The translations under genes were made by a program, and so were the position numbers. From Bacteroidota bacterium (lineage in GTDB: Bacteria > Bacteroidota > Bacteroidia > Chitinophagales > Saprospiraceae), in assembly GCA_029781865.1 (NCBI GenBank), contig JAKOVW010000007.1:124001-188000 (forward strand): DNA of 64,000 bases, in the 5' to 3' direction. Each line of letters begins with the position of its first letter. The stretch's first letter is position 1. The notes under the pieces were generated by a model that had not been told where the DNA came from, did not search any database, and saw only the letters and a list, made by a program, of their open reading frames with translations. This document shows positions 29,422 through 38,528 of the stretch, piece after piece.

Positions 29422-30324
29422 ATGAAAAATGCAACTGTTTTAATCTTATTTGCCGTTTTGTTTCTTGCAGGGTTAAACTCATGCAAAAATGGAGGTGGCA
29501 AACAAAAAACTCTTAATGGATTTGAAGTAACTTTTCTGGATGATCAGAAAGGAGATCTTGCTAAAGAAGGAGATTATGTCTATTTCAAATACTATGTGAT
29601 GTACAAAGATTCTTTAATCTTTAGTTCGCTCATGCAAACTCCAATGGTAAAATTTAAATTACCTAAACTCGAAAAAGGTGATATTAAAAAAGCACAGCCC
29701 ATTGCCGAAGTTTTGCATATGATGTCTAAAGGAGATAGTGTAATTGTTTATCAAAAAATTGATGAGCAAATGAAAAAATCCATTAATCTTCCACACGTTG
29801 ATGTTTTGGATTTTCATGTTAAGCTTGTTGACGTAAAAAATGAAGCAGATTATAAAGCGGAAATGGCCGTAGAGCAAAAAGAACAGGAAGAAAAAGCTAA
29901 AGTATTGACTGCTCAGGCAGGAGAGATTGCCGATAAAGCGAAAAAAAATCTGGAAGATTATAAATCCGGAAAATTAAAAAGTTCCTTGATAACCACTCCA
30001 TCAGGACTGAAATACATCGTTCTTGAAGCCGGTACAGGACCTAAGGCAGTGGTAGGCAAGCCGGTTTCAGTAAATTACTACGGAATGTTGATGAATGGTA
30101 CCCGTTTTGATGATTCCTGGTCCAGAGGACAGGAGTTTAGTTTCCCATTGGGACAAGGACAAGTCATCAAAGGTTGGGATGAAGGAGTTGCCAATTTAAA
30201 TGAAGGTGCCAAAGCATGTTTGTTTATACCCGCAGAACTCGGATATGGTGCTCAAGGATCACCACCTGCAATTCCTGAAAATGCAGAATTGATGTTTTAC
30301 ATCGAAGTAAATAAAGTCAACTAA
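29422..30324 (+). CDS. FKBP-type peptidyl-prolyl isomerase lipoprotein (possibly GldI-like)
   Basis: 300 residues. A lipoprotein signal (MKNATVLILFAVLFLAGLNS then Cys21) predicts an outer-membrane or periplasmic lipoprotein. The middle (about 30-140) is a divergent FKBP-like region, followed by a charged helical stretch (about 145-185). The C-terminal FKBP domain (about 195-300) shows VSVNYYGMLMNGTRFDDSW, FPLGQGQVIKGWDEG and ACLFIPAELGYG, with most active-site positions kept. It folds or chaperones exported proteins by cis-trans proline isomerisation. In gliding Bacteroidota, GldI is an FKBP lipoprotein, as I recall next to ndk and a DHH gene, so a GldI role is plausible but not proved. A strong terminator follows at 30341. 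Confidence 0.85.
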   Translation: MKNATVLILFAVLFLAGLNSCKNGGGKQKTLNGFEVTFLDDQKGDLAKEGDYVYFKYYVMYKDSLIFSSLMQTPMVKFKLPKLEKGDIKKAQPIAEVLHMMSKGDSVIVYQKIDEQMKKSINLPHVDVLDFHVKLVDVKNEADYKAEMAVEQKEQEEKAKVLTAQAGEIADKAKKNLEDYKSGKLKSSLITTPSGLKYIVLEAGTGPKAVVGKPVSVNYYGMLMNGTRFDDSWSRGQEFSFPLGQGQVIKGWDEGVANLNEGAKACLFIPAELGYGAQGSPPAIPENAELMFYIEVNKVN

Positions 30325-30340
30325 TCAAAAGGAAATTATA

Positions 30341-30379
30341 AAAGGAGAATCGCGAATACTAAACGGTTCTCCTTTTTTT
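30341..30379 (+). terminator. Rho-independent terminator after the FKBP gene
   Basis: Stem AAAGGAGAATCG with CGGTTCTCCTTT (one T-G wobble), an 11-base loop, then a run of seven Ts. It lies 16 bp after the FKBP stop and 24 bp before the prfB ATG. Confidence 0.85.
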
Positions 30380-30402
30380 ATTCATTTTAAATCAACTTCA
30401 TC

Positions 30403-31507
30403 ATGACAATTGATCAGTTAAAGGATTTAAAGAAAAGGCTCAGTGAGCTAAGGAGGTTTCTTTGACATCGATAAGAAAAAACTCGAAATAGAAGACAAAG
30501 AACAACAAACGCTGGACCCGGAATTTTGGAATCAGGCACAACGTGCTGAACTCATTATGAAGGAAATTAAGTCAGCAAAAAAATGGATGGCTTCTTACCT
30601 GGTCGCAGAAACCGCAATTGCAGACCTGGAAGTACTTCTCGAATTTTTTGATGCCGGTGAAGCTTCTGAAGAAGAGCTGGATTTAAAATACAATGAATGT
30701 GTGCATATCATTGATGATATTGAATTCAGATCCACACTCAACAAACCGGAAGATGAATTAAGTTGTGTTATTGAAATTAATGCAGGGGCCGGTGGAACGG
30801 AATCCTGCGATTGGTCAGCTATGTTGCTGCGAATGTATCAGATGTGGGCCGAGCGAAATGATTATAAAGTAAGTCAAATCAATTATCAGGCGGGGGAGGT
30901 GGCCGGTATTAAAACTGCCGAACTGGAAATCAATGGAGATTATGCTTATGGAATGCTGAAAGGTGAAAATGGAGTTCATCGTTTGGTTCGGGTGAGTCCA
31001 TTTAATGCACAAGGAAAACGAATGACTTCTTTTTCATCTGTTTTTGTTCATCCTTTAATTGACGACCGGATTGAAGTCAATATCAATACTGCGGATTTAG
31101 ATTGGGATACATTCAGATCAAGTGGTGCAGGCGGGCAACACGTCAATAAAACGGAATCTGCCGTACGAGTAAGACACTTACCGAGTGGTATTGTAGTTGA
31201 ATGTCAGCAAGAGCGTTCGCAACATCAAAACAGAGAAAAGGCATTGCAACTATTGAAATCAAAATTATATGAACGCGAGCTTGAGCGACAGGCCATGGAA
31301 AAAGATAAGGTCGAAGCAACCAAAATGAAGAATGAATGGGGCTCGCAAATCCGCTCTTATGTTTTGGATGACAGACGGGTAAAGGACCATCGTACCGGAT
31401 ATCAAACCGGTCAGACCGATTTGGTGCTGGATGGATACATCGATGATTTTCTCAAAAGCTATATGATGAATAAAGTAGAAGCAGGTAGCAATGATAATGA
31501 AGATTGA
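30403..31507 (+). CDS. prfB: Peptide chain release factor 2, programmed +1 frameshift
   Basis: RF2 terminates translation at UGA and UAA. Frame 1 starts at ATG 30403 and gives 20 residues (MTIDQLKDLK...RRFL), ending at TGA 30463-30465. Skipping T30463 after CTT gives GAC in the +1 frame (LDIDKKKLEIEDKEQQ) and continues to the stop at 31507, for 367 residues in total. The slip site CTT TGA C is preceded by the SD-like AGGAGG three bases upstream of CTT, the classic autoregulatory arrangement. The RF2 specificity tripeptide SPF (about residue 195) and the catalytic GGQ (GAGGQHVNKTES, about residue 242) are present. A start at 30557 would remove the N-terminal domain and is wrong. The gene converges with cutA. 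Confidence 0.95.
30451..30466 (+). promoter_or_regulatory. RF2 frameshift site (SD-like AGGAGG plus CTT TGA C)
   Basis: AGGAGG at 30451-30456, spacer TTT, then CTTTGAC at 30460-30466. When RF2 is scarce the ribosome pauses at TGA and slips +1, so RF2 regulates its own synthesis. This is established for prfB in other bacteria. Confidence 0.93.
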
Positions 31508-31540
31508 ACAGTTCATTTTCTGCCAACTGCCAACTAGCTA

Positions 31541-31855
31541 TTAGCCCATCACTTCTTTCATCCAGTTGTAGTATTCTTTATTAACCCTGGCTTTGAATTG
31601 CATTATGCAGGGGATATCGTAGCTGTGATTTTCTTTGATAATAGATTTGGCAACGTTGCTCTTTTTAGGTAAGGTTTTAACAATTAAAATGAGTTCTTTT
31701 GCCTGCTCTGATTTTCCTTTCCAGGGATACATGGAATTAGTGGGAAAGGATTGCAAACATGCTGCTGCCTTGCTTTGTAAAAGTTTCAAACTTATTTTTC
31801 GGACTATTTTAGCATCTGGACAAGGAACATATAGAAGGGCGATTTCATTTTTCAT
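31541..31855 (-). CDS. cutA: CutA-like divalent-cation tolerance protein
   Basis: 104 residues, the usual length. CutA proteins are small cytoplasmic homotrimers of ferredoxin-like fold linked to copper and divalent-metal tolerance; the exact activity is unsettled. Family features seen are a short N-terminal strand (IALLYVPCPD), ACLQSFPTNSMYPWKGK (the usual A-C-V-N-x3-x-S-x-Y-x-W-x-G-K pattern), a strand ELILIVKT, and HSYDIPCIMQF followed by YYNWM at the C-terminus. It is convergent with prfB. I saw no obvious promoter motif. Confidence 0.85.
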   Translation of the reverse strand: MKNEIALLYVPCPDAKIVRKISLKLLQSKAAACLQSFPTNSMYPWKGKSEQAKELILIVKTLPKKSNVAKSIIKENHSYDIPCIMQFKARVNKEYYNWMKEVMG

Positions 31856-31932
31856 GAGATTTGATTGTATGGTTTAACCTATTGGATTTGTAATATAAAA
31901 TTGAATACATCAACTAAATTCTAAACACACTC

Positions 31933-31960
31933 ATCACTCATCACTCATCACTCATCACTC
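31933..31960. repeat. Short tandem repeat (ATCACTC x4)
   Basis: Four perfect copies of ATCACTC with a partial fifth upstream, followed by two CTAACTT copies. It lies between cutA and the ppk1 stop codon. Confidence 0.9.
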
Positions 31961-31978
31961 CTAACTTCTAACTTCTCT

Positions 31979-34069
31979 CTATTCCTTCTTTCCATGTGTA
32001 TCTGTCCGTTCTCTGAAGTACTTATGGATTTCAATTTGGGATTGAAATTTCTTCTTTGATTTAGGAGTAATATATTTATTCATAGAATTATAATGGATTG
32101 ATCTTGCTTTTACATTGTCCTTTAATTGATACTCAATATTATCCAGGATGATTTTTTTAAGATCAGGATTGTATATTGGAAAAGCAGTCTCTATCCTGAA
32201 ATGCAAATTGCGGACCATCCAGTCTGCTGATGACAAATAAAGTTTTTCTTCTCCGCCGTGGTAAAAATAATAGATACGGCTGTGTTCGAGATATCGATCA
32301 ATGATACTGATGCCTTTTACCGTTTTGCTAATCGGGTCTTTTCCAACAACCATACAACAAATCCCTCTGATAATTAATTGTATCTGCACACCACTTTGAG
32401 AGGCATGGTATAATAAATCGATAATTTCCGTATCCTGTAGATTGTTGAGTTTTAATATAATCTTGGCTTTTTTTCCGGCTTTGGCTTGTTCAATTTCATA
32501 AGCAATCAATTGATGGATTTCTTCATTGAGATTGAATTGGCCGATCAGTAAATGCCTGAATGGTTGCGTCGGTAATTTGATATTTTCAAGGAAGCCAAAA
32601 AACCGGCTTACCTCAGTCGTCAATGCTTCATCACAAGTAAAAAAACCATAATCGACATAGACCTTAGCTGTTTGCTCATGAAAATTGCCGGTCGATAAAT
32701 AAACATATTGTTGAATCTCATCATTTTCACGTCTTGAAATAAGAGCGGTTTTGGCATGTACTTTTAATCCTGGAAAACTATATCGTACTTTCACGCCTTG
32801 CTTTTCCATTTCTTCACCCCAGGCAAGATTTGCTGCTTCATCAAATCTTGCTTTTACTTCAATAAAAACAAAAACACTTTTTCCTTCTGATGCTGCTAAT
32901 TTCAATGCATCCATGATTCGGGAATGTTTTGCTACCCGGTATTGTGTTATTTTAATTTGCGTTACATCAGGATCCTTAGCGGCGTATTCAAAAAACTGAA
33001 TAACGGGTTCATAGCTGTGATACGGAAAGCAGAGCAAATGCTCTGATTTGCGGATATTTTCGAACATTAATTCGGGATCATCGAATGGTTTATATGAAAT
33101 AGGTTTTAATGGTTTATTCTTTAATTCTTTTTTACCAAAATCGGGAAAATGGATGAAATCAAAATTGTTATGATATCTGCCTTCAGGAGTCAAATCTCCC
33201 ATATGAATTTCCAATAAATTGAGAAAGTAGTTCAGCATTTCCTTCGGCATGGCTTCGTCGTATACTAATCTGGAAGCCGGACCGATATTTCTTTTTATCA
33301 GGCTTTTTTTTATTTTTTCCATCAGGTCGCCACTGAATTCATCTTCGATGTACAATTCTGCATCTCTGGTGATTTTAATCGAATAAGAATGTATCACATC
33401 GAATCCCGGAAACAACCACTTTAAAGAATAACGTACAATTTCATCGAGTAAAATGACATCAAATCGTTTTTTTTCACTGGGCAGTATGATAAATCGGGGT
33501 AGGTGATCAGAAGGGATTTTAACAATGCCATATTGATCGCCTTTGATTTCAGCTTCCTTGTCTTTTAAAATGATGGTAAGATATAATTCAGAATTATTGA
33601 GAAACGGTTTTACTTTATTGCGAACCAATAATACCGGTTGAACAAATGGAAGTAAATTTTCTTGAAAATAAATTTCAAGAAATTGTTCCTGTGCTTTCGA
33701 AATTTCACGGTGAGAAAGTAAATAAATATTATGATTCCTTAGTTCTGGTATAATTTCATTTTCAAAAATATCATTGAACTCCAAAAGATGTTTATTGGCA
33801 ATTTTGTACAATTGTTTCAATAATATATTTGGATTGTAATCCAGTTGGCTTTTGGTGTTTTTACCCAGTTTTTTGAGATTTCTGTGATGCGCAACACGGA
33901 TTCTAAAAAATTCTCCAAGATTGGAAGAATAAATAGCCAAAAATTTTAAGCGCTCCAGTAATGGAACGGATGGATCCTTTGATTCCTGGAGTACGCGGTA
34001 ATTGAAATTAAGCCAGCTGATATCCCTGTCTATATGCTCATAGTTCACTAATTCAGTTTCTTTAGTCAT
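31979..34069 (-). CDS. ppk1: Polyphosphate kinase 1
   Basis: 696 residues, full length. It polymerises inorganic polyphosphate from ATP reversibly, at the membrane. Domains in order: N domain beginning DRDISWLNFNYRVLQ; head domain with SSNLGEFFRIRVAHHRNL; and two phospholipase-D-like catalytic domains. The autophosphorylated His lies in GLKVHAKTAL (about residue 438) and the second conserved His in EHSRIYYFYHGG (about residue 600). The last part reads SSADWMVRNLHFRIE, as expected. It is divergently transcribed from tpiA, with a TAAATTTG promoter motif 25 bp upstream. The assignment is secure. Confidence 0.96.
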   Translation of the reverse strand: MTKETELVNYEHIDRDISWLNFNYRVLQESKDPSVPLLERLKFLAIYSSNLGEFFRIRVAHHRNLKKLGKNTKSQLDYNPNILLKQLYKIANKHLLEFNDIFENEIIPELRNHNIYLLSHREISKAQEQFLEIYFQENLLPFVQPVLLVRNKVKPFLNNSELYLTIILKDKEAEIKGDQYGIVKIPSDHLPRFIILPSEKKRFDVILLDEIVRYSLKWLFPGFDVIHSYSIKITRDAELYIEDEFSGDLMEKIKKSLIKRNIGPASRLVYDEAMPKEMLNYFLNLLEIHMGDLTPEGRYHNNFDFIHFPDFGKKELKNKPLKPISYKPFDDPELMFENIRKSEHLLCFPYHSYEPVIQFFEYAAKDPDVTQIKITQYRVAKHSRIMDALKLAASEGKSVFVFIEVKARFDEAANLAWGEEMEKQGVKVRYSFPGLKVHAKTALISRRENDEIQQYVYLSTGNFHEQTAKVYVDYGFFTCDEALTTEVSRFFGFLENIKLPTQPFRHLLIGQFNLNEEIHQLIAYEIEQAKAGKKAKIILKLNNLQDTEIIDLLYHASQSGVQIQLIIRGICCMVVGKDPISKTVKGISIIDRYLEHSRIYYFYHGGEEKLYLSSADWMVRNLHFRIETAFPIYNPDLKKIILDNIEYQLKDNVKARSIHYNSMNKYITPKSKKKFQSQIEIHKYFRERTDTHGKKE

Positions 34070-34094
34070 GATCTGATCTGGCTCGAAATGGGCT

Positions 34095-34102
34095 CAAATT
34101 TA
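34095..34102 (-). promoter_or_regulatory. -7 promoter motif of ppk1
   Basis: TAAATTTG followed by AGCCC on the minus strand, 25 bp before the ATG. Confidence 0.45.
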
Positions 34103-34239
34103 AACCAGATAGGTGATCTCAGTTAAAGCTATACGCCTATTTTGCACTAAGAAATCGTTAAATCCATTATTAATTAAGCGCTTTCCATTCTAATTTGAGG
34201 ATTAAGCCGATTTTACGGCTGGGTTTTCCTTTTTTAGCT

Positions 34240-34247
34240 TAGTTTTG
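34240..34247 (+). promoter_or_regulatory. Possible -7 promoter motif of tpiA
   Basis: TAGTTTTG matches TANNTTTG, but it lies 160 bp before the ATG and I saw no good -33 box. Confidence 0.3.
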
Positions 34248-34407
34248 TTACGATTTAATGAAACAATGTCAATTCGACCCTTTTGTATGAAATTTTGGCA
34301 GTTAAATCATGTTTCTAAGCATCTTCTGATCTTATTGTTGCTGCGGAATCAAACTGCAAGCTAAACCTAAAATAATCGATTTCCTGGCTTTTGCGTAAGA
34401 ACATTCA

Positions 34408-35184
34408 ATGATTCATTCGGATTTAAAAAGTAGAGACCTTATAGCGGCAAATTGGAAAATGAATGTGCTGCCTTCAGAGAGTCAGTCCCTCGCATTTTCG
34501 TTATGTGATCTGGCCTGGTCTGAAAACATTGAAGTGTTGATTTGCCCGCCATTTACACATTTATTTGCACTCCGGGATTTGCGCAAAGATGGTATTTGCT
34601 TAGGAGCTCAAGATTGTCATGAGGCATTAAAAGGTCCATACACCGGAGAAGTTTCAGCATTAATGCTCAAAGATTTGAATTGTGATTACGTTATACTGGG
34701 TCATAGTGAAAGACGTAGAATGAATCCACATGAGGATCAAAACATTCATTCTAAAATTAAAACCGCAATGGCTTCTGGTTTGAACGTCATTTACTGTTGT
34801 GGAGAATCGCTGGATATACGAATAGCCAATGCAGAAAAAGATTTTATTCACAGACAATTGAAAAAAGATCTTTTCGAATTAGAGGCTGATGTGTTGGATA
34901 AATTGACAATTGCATATGAACCTATTTGGGCAATCGGTACCGGTAAACATGCGACCCCGGAGCAAATCAAGGAAATGCATCTTTTTATAAGATCTGCATT
35001 GAAGAGTCAATTTGGATTGCAATCCAATGTAGTGCGCATAATTTATGGTGGCAGTGTCAATGCAGCCAATTCTGATATGTTGGCATCTATACAGGAAGTA
35101 CAAGGAGTATTAGTTGGAGGGGCGAGTTTAATTCCCGATGAATTTAAATCCATTATAAATTCATTCAATCAACGAAAAAACTAA
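34408..35184 (+). CDS. tpiA: Triosephosphate isomerase
   Basis: 258 residues. It interconverts dihydroxyacetone phosphate and glyceraldehyde-3-phosphate in glycolysis. The catalytic residues are all present: Lys in AANWKMN (about residue 17), His in ILGHSERR (about 98) and Glu in AYEPIWAIGTG (about 170). The phosphate-binding segments IIYGGSVNAAN and GVLVGGASL are at the C-terminus. The N-terminus is about 10 residues longer than usual before the first strand, but no later ATG precedes NWKMN. It is monocistronic, convergent with purE. Confidence 0.96.
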   Translation: MIHSDLKSRDLIAANWKMNVLPSESQSLAFSLCDLAWSENIEVLICPPFTHLFALRDLRKDGICLGAQDCHEALKGPYTGEVSALMLKDLNCDYVILGHSERRRMNPHEDQNIHSKIKTAMASGLNVIYCCGESLDIRIANAEKDFIHRQLKKDLFELEADVLDKLTIAYEPIWAIGTGKHATPEQIKEMHLFIRSALKSQFGLQSNVVRIIYGGSVNAANSDMLASIQEVQGVLVGGASLIPDEFKSIINSFNQRKN

Positions 35185-35369
35185 GGCTGTAAATGGATGA
35201 CCAGATAGGTTATGTTTGATCTGACTTCAGGCAGTTAGCAAATTATTGTGTTGGCCATTGAAAAACAGACTGAACAAGCTGTTGTATCCATGTTTATAAT
35301 CGGCGAGGCAGGTTGATCTCCTTAAATTTTTTATTGACAACAGTAATCCACAGAATCAATTGCCTTACT

Positions 35370-35873
35370 TCAGGAAGTTCTGCGGGAAACAGATTTATCT
35401 TTTTCCAGTACCTCCGATTTAATTCGTTCCATGTAATTCGTCAGTTGAATGGATAAATCTTTGTTTTGCAATCCCAATATTTTACAGGCGAGCAATCCTG
35501 CATTTTTCGCACCATTTAAAGCAACAGTCGCAACAGGTACGCCATTTGGCATTTGCAGAATGGAAAGTATGGAATCCCAGCCATCGATTGAATTTGAAGA
35601 TTTAACCGGCACTCCGATGACAGGCAATGTGGTCATTGATGCAATCATTCCGGGTAAATGAGCTGCGCCACCGGCGCCTGCAATGATTACTTTCAGACCT
35701 CTTGTTGTCGCCGTCTTTGCGTATTCAACCATATGTTCCGGTGTGCGGTGGGCAGATACAATTCTGACTTCATAAATTATTCCAAATTGATCCAGGATAT
35801 CAGCAGCATCTTTCATGATCTTCAGATCGCTGTCAGAACCCATTATTATTCCTACCTCGGGTATTTGATTCAT
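35370..35873 (-). CDS. purE: 5-(carboxyamino)imidazole ribonucleotide mutase
   Basis: 167 residues, class I PurE. It rearranges N5-CAIR to CAIR in de novo purine synthesis. The signature [15 protein letters not shown] is at the N-terminus, followed by SAHRTPEHM with the catalytic His, [11 protein letters not shown] and [10 protein letters not shown]. The start overlaps the purK stop by 4 bp, so the two are translationally coupled. An octamer of this enzyme receives N5-CAIR from PurK in the cytoplasm. Confidence 0.96.
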   Translation of the reverse strand: MNQIPEVGIIMGSDSDLKIMKDAADILDQFGIIYEVRIVSAHRTPEHMVEYAKTATTRGLKVIIAGAGGAAHLPGMIASMTTLPVIGVPVKSSNSIDGWDSILSILQMPNGVPVATVALNGAKNAGLLACKILGLQNKDLSIQLTNYMERIKSEVLEKDKSVSRRTS

Positions 35874-37021
35874 GCAATGACTTTAAGCGTTTGAGATACA
35901 AAGTTAGCTTTTTGTTTACAGCTTTGGAGATTTGGTCCGGTAATCGTAACGTGTCCCATTTTTCGGAATGGCTTGGTCTCATTTTTACCATATAAGTGAA
36001 GATGTACACCTTCTATTCCAAGGATTTTCTCGATGTTTTGATATTTGGCTTTTCCGCTATACCCATCTTCTCCCAACACATTAAGCATGATGGCAGGTTG
36101 TATAAATCGGGTTTCTCCTAAAGGCAATCCTGAGATTGCTCTGAGATGATTGGCAAACTGACTTGTTGCACCGTTATCCAGTGTATGATGACCACTGTTA
36201 TGCGGTCTTGGTGCCATTTCATTCACCCAAAGACTACCGTCTTTGTTTACAAACATTTCAACTGCAAGAAGCCCGACAATGCCTAATTTTTCAGCAATGT
36301 CTTTGGCCAGCTTTTCAGCTTTGTTTTCTATGTTCTCAGGAATCTCTGCGGGGCAGACCAAACATTCTACCAGATTGGCAGTAGGATGAAAATCCATGGA
36401 AACAGCAGGATATACTTTGCATTCTCCGTTTCTGCTTCTAACTGCGATCACGCTGATTTCTTTTTCTATATCTGCTTTCGCTTCGATGACAGATGCGCCT
36501 TCCATCAAAAGATGTATTTCATTTTTCGAATTGATGATTTGAACTCCTCGGCCATCATATCCACCGGTTCTCAGCTTTTGTACAAATGGAAATGAGATGG
36601 AATTTGATTCTGCTGCACGACTAATTTCAGTCTTGTTTTCAAAAAGTTGAAATGAAGCGGTAGGAAATTCATTATTTTGATAAAACAATTTTTGACTGCC
36701 TTTGTCCTTAATCAGATCAAGAATATGAGCTTGTGGAAATACAAATACCCCATCATTTTCTAAACGATACAACGCTTCTGTATTGACATGTTCAATTTCG
36801 ATGGTGATAATTTGTTTGCCGCGACCAAATTTCATGACATCATCAAAATGATTGAAATCTCCTTCTGTAAATTGCGGACATACTTTTCCGGCAGGGTAAT
36901 TTTTGTTTTTGTCAAGAAAATGGATGTTTAAATCGAGTTTGGATGCTTCCTGTGCCAGCATTTTACCCAGTTGCCCACCTCCTAAAACACCTATATTGCA
37001 TTCACTTGGAATAAATGTCAT
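35870..37021 (-). CDS. purK: N5-carboxyaminoimidazole ribonucleotide synthase
   Basis: 383 residues, an ATP-grasp ligase that carboxylates AIR with bicarbonate and ATP. The N-terminal Rossmann-like segment is [14 protein letters not shown]. The central ATP-grasp domain has [13 protein letters not shown] and EISVIAVR, and the metal-binding end is [14 protein letters not shown]. It is first in the purKE operon. The dihydroorotase gene is divergent 71 bp upstream, so both promoters must lie in a very short gap. Confidence 0.96.
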   Translation of the reverse strand: MTFIPSECNIGVLGGGQLGKMLAQEASKLDLNIHFLDKNKNYPAGKVCPQFTEGDFNHFDDVMKFGRGKQIITIEIEHVNTEALYRLENDGVFVFPQAHILDLIKDKGSQKLFYQNNEFPTASFQLFENKTEISRAAESNSISFPFVQKLRTGGYDGRGVQIINSKNEIHLLMEGASVIEAKADIEKEISVIAVRSRNGECKVYPAVSMDFHPTANLVECLVCPAEIPENIENKAEKLAKDIAEKLGIVGLLAVEMFVNKDGSLWVNEMAPRPHNSGHHTLDNGATSQFANHLRAISGLPLGETRFIQPAIMLNVLGEDGYSGKAKYQNIEKILGIEGVHLHLYGKNETKPFRKMGHVTITGPNLQSCKQKANFVSQTLKVIA

Positions 37022-37092
37022 GAAAAAATTTTAGCAAAAATCGGAAAGCTTTGCCAACAACTTACCACTTTTGATGATCTTTTAAAATTATT

Positions 37093-38427
37093 ATGAATAA
37101 AATCATTATTAAAAATGCTTCTGTGGTCAACGAAGGCCTGATTTCCTGCATGGACGTCTTGATTCAAGGAGACCGGATTGAGCGAATAGATCGGGATATC
37201 AGTGATTCCAGGGCCACAGTCATTCCGGCTGATGGATTGTATTTGTTGCCGGGTTGTATAGATGATCAGGTTCATTTCAGGGAGCCAGGACTTACCCATA
37301 AAGCGGATATTGGAACAGAATCTAGGGCGGCGGTCGCCGGAGGTGTAACTACATTTATGGAAATGCCAAATACCGTCCCGAATGCTTTAACAGCGGAATT
37401 GCTCGAGCAAAAATATCAGATCGCGGCGCAAACCTCTGCGGCCAACTATTCTTTTTATATGGGGGTTTCAAATGATAACGCAGATGAGGTGTTGCGAGTC
37501 AATTACGATAAGGTTTGTGGTATAAAAATATTTATGGGATCGTCAACCGGAAATATGCTTGTCGATCGGATCGAAGTGCTGGATAGATTATTTCGCGACG
37601 CTCCTGCGTTAATTGCCACACATTGTGAAGATGAAACCACCATTCGGAATAATTTGCAAAAAGCAAAAGAAAAATACGGAGATGACATACCAGTTTCAGA
37701 GCATCCCAATATTCGGAGCAGGGAAGCTTGTTATTTGTCTTCTTCACTTGCCGCAGATTTAGCCAAAAAGCACAATACCCGTTTGCATATTTTGCATATC
37801 AGTACTAAAGAGGAATTGGAATTATTCAGTAACACGGTTCCTCTGTTGGAAAAGAGAATTACAGCAGAGGCGTGTGTGCATCATTTATTTTTTGATAAAA
37901 GTTATTACGAGCATTTAGGTAATCAAATTAAATGCAATCCGGCAATTAAAGACAAAGAAGATGCCATCGCAATTGCAAATGCGTTAAAGGAAAACAAAAT
38001 AGACGTGGTGGCAACGGATCATGCTCCGCATACATGGGATGAGAAGTCACAATCTTATTTGAAGGCGCCTGCAGGGTTGCCGTTGGTTCAACATTCTTTG
38101 TCTCTCATGCTGACTATGGCGGAACGCTATCAATGGGATCTGCCATTCATTGTGGAAAAAATGGCGCATCACCCTGCAATTTGTTTTAATATCAAAGATC
38201 GCGGATTTATCAGGGAAGGCTATTGCGCAGATCTTGTCTTGTTTGATGCGGAGGACGATTATGTTGTCCGTAAAGAGCAACTACTCTATAAGTGTAATTG
38301 GTCGCCTTTGGAAGGAATGAAAATGAAGGGCAGGGTAGTGTCGACATTTGTGAATGGAATTAAAATGTATGATGGTAAATCTGTGGAACGTAATATGGTC
38401 GGGCAAAGAATAGAATTCAACAGGTAA
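37093..38427 (+). CDS. pyrC: Dihydroorotase, Bacteroidota type
   Basis: 444 residues, amidohydrolase fold. It cyclises carbamoyl-aspartate to dihydroorotate in pyrimidine synthesis. Motifs in order: GCIDDQVHFREPG (about residue 57), KIFMGSSTGN with the candidate carboxylated Lys, THCEDE, LHILHIS, and VATDHAPHT with the catalytic Asp. The first His of the usual H-x-H metal motif is Gln here (D-Q-V-H); I recall the same in other Bacteroidota dihydroorotases, so it is probably functional. The C-terminal strand domain (LVLFDAEDDYVV) is that of cyclic amidohydrolases, so a hydantoinase-like activity cannot be fully excluded. It is divergent from purK. Confidence 0.88.
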   Translation: MNKIIIKNASVVNEGLISCMDVLIQGDRIERIDRDISDSRATVIPADGLYLLPGCIDDQVHFREPGLTHKADIGTESRAAVAGGVTTFMEMPNTVPNALTAELLEQKYQIAAQTSAANYSFYMGVSNDNADEVLRVNYDKVCGIKIFMGSSTGNMLVDRIEVLDRLFRDAPALIATHCEDETTIRNNLQKAKEKYGDDIPVSEHPNIRSREACYLSSSLAADLAKKHNTRLHILHISTKEELELFSNTVPLLEKRITAEACVHHLFFDKSYYEHLGNQIKCNPAIKDKEDAIAIANALKENKIDVVATDHAPHTWDEKSQSYLKAPAGLPLVQHSLSLMLTMAERYQWDLPFIVEKMAHHPAICFNIKDRGFIREGYCADLVLFDAEDDYVVRKEQLLYKCNWSPLEGMKMKGRVVSTFVNGIKMYDGKSVERNMVGQRIEFNR

Positions 38428-38460
38428 AATTTAATCGAAGTATAACTTGTTTTTTCAAAT

Positions 38461-38518
38461 AACCAACTTGTTCCTACCGGTTGTTAATTTGAACACACAA
38501 GTAGGAACAAGTATGGTT
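38461..38518. terminator. Long inverted repeat between convergent genes, possible bidirectional terminator
   Basis: AACCA-ACTTGTTCCTAC pairs with GTAGGAACAAGT-(A)-TGGTT, a 17-bp stem with a one-base bulge and a 23-base loop. It lies 33 bp after the dihydroorotase stop and 10 bp from the hydroxylase stop. There is no classic U-run, so termination is inferred from position. Confidence 0.5.
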
Positions 38519-38528
38519 ACTCACAAAG

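Larger units (their letters stand above)
34070..34407. other. Divergent ppk1/tpiA intergenic region
   Basis: 338 bp without an ORF. It holds the -7 motifs for ppk1 (34095-34102, minus) and possibly tpiA (34240-34247, plus). The plus-strand motif would leave a roughly 155-nt leader before tpiA. No riboswitch or RNA gene was recognised. Confidence 0.6.

Noticed and set aside
30557-31507. prfB as a short gene starting at 30557, or prfB as a pseudogene because of the TGA at 30463
   Set aside because: The sequence before 30557 in the same frame encodes the RF2 N-terminal domain, and the TGA sits in the conserved programmed frameshift signal.
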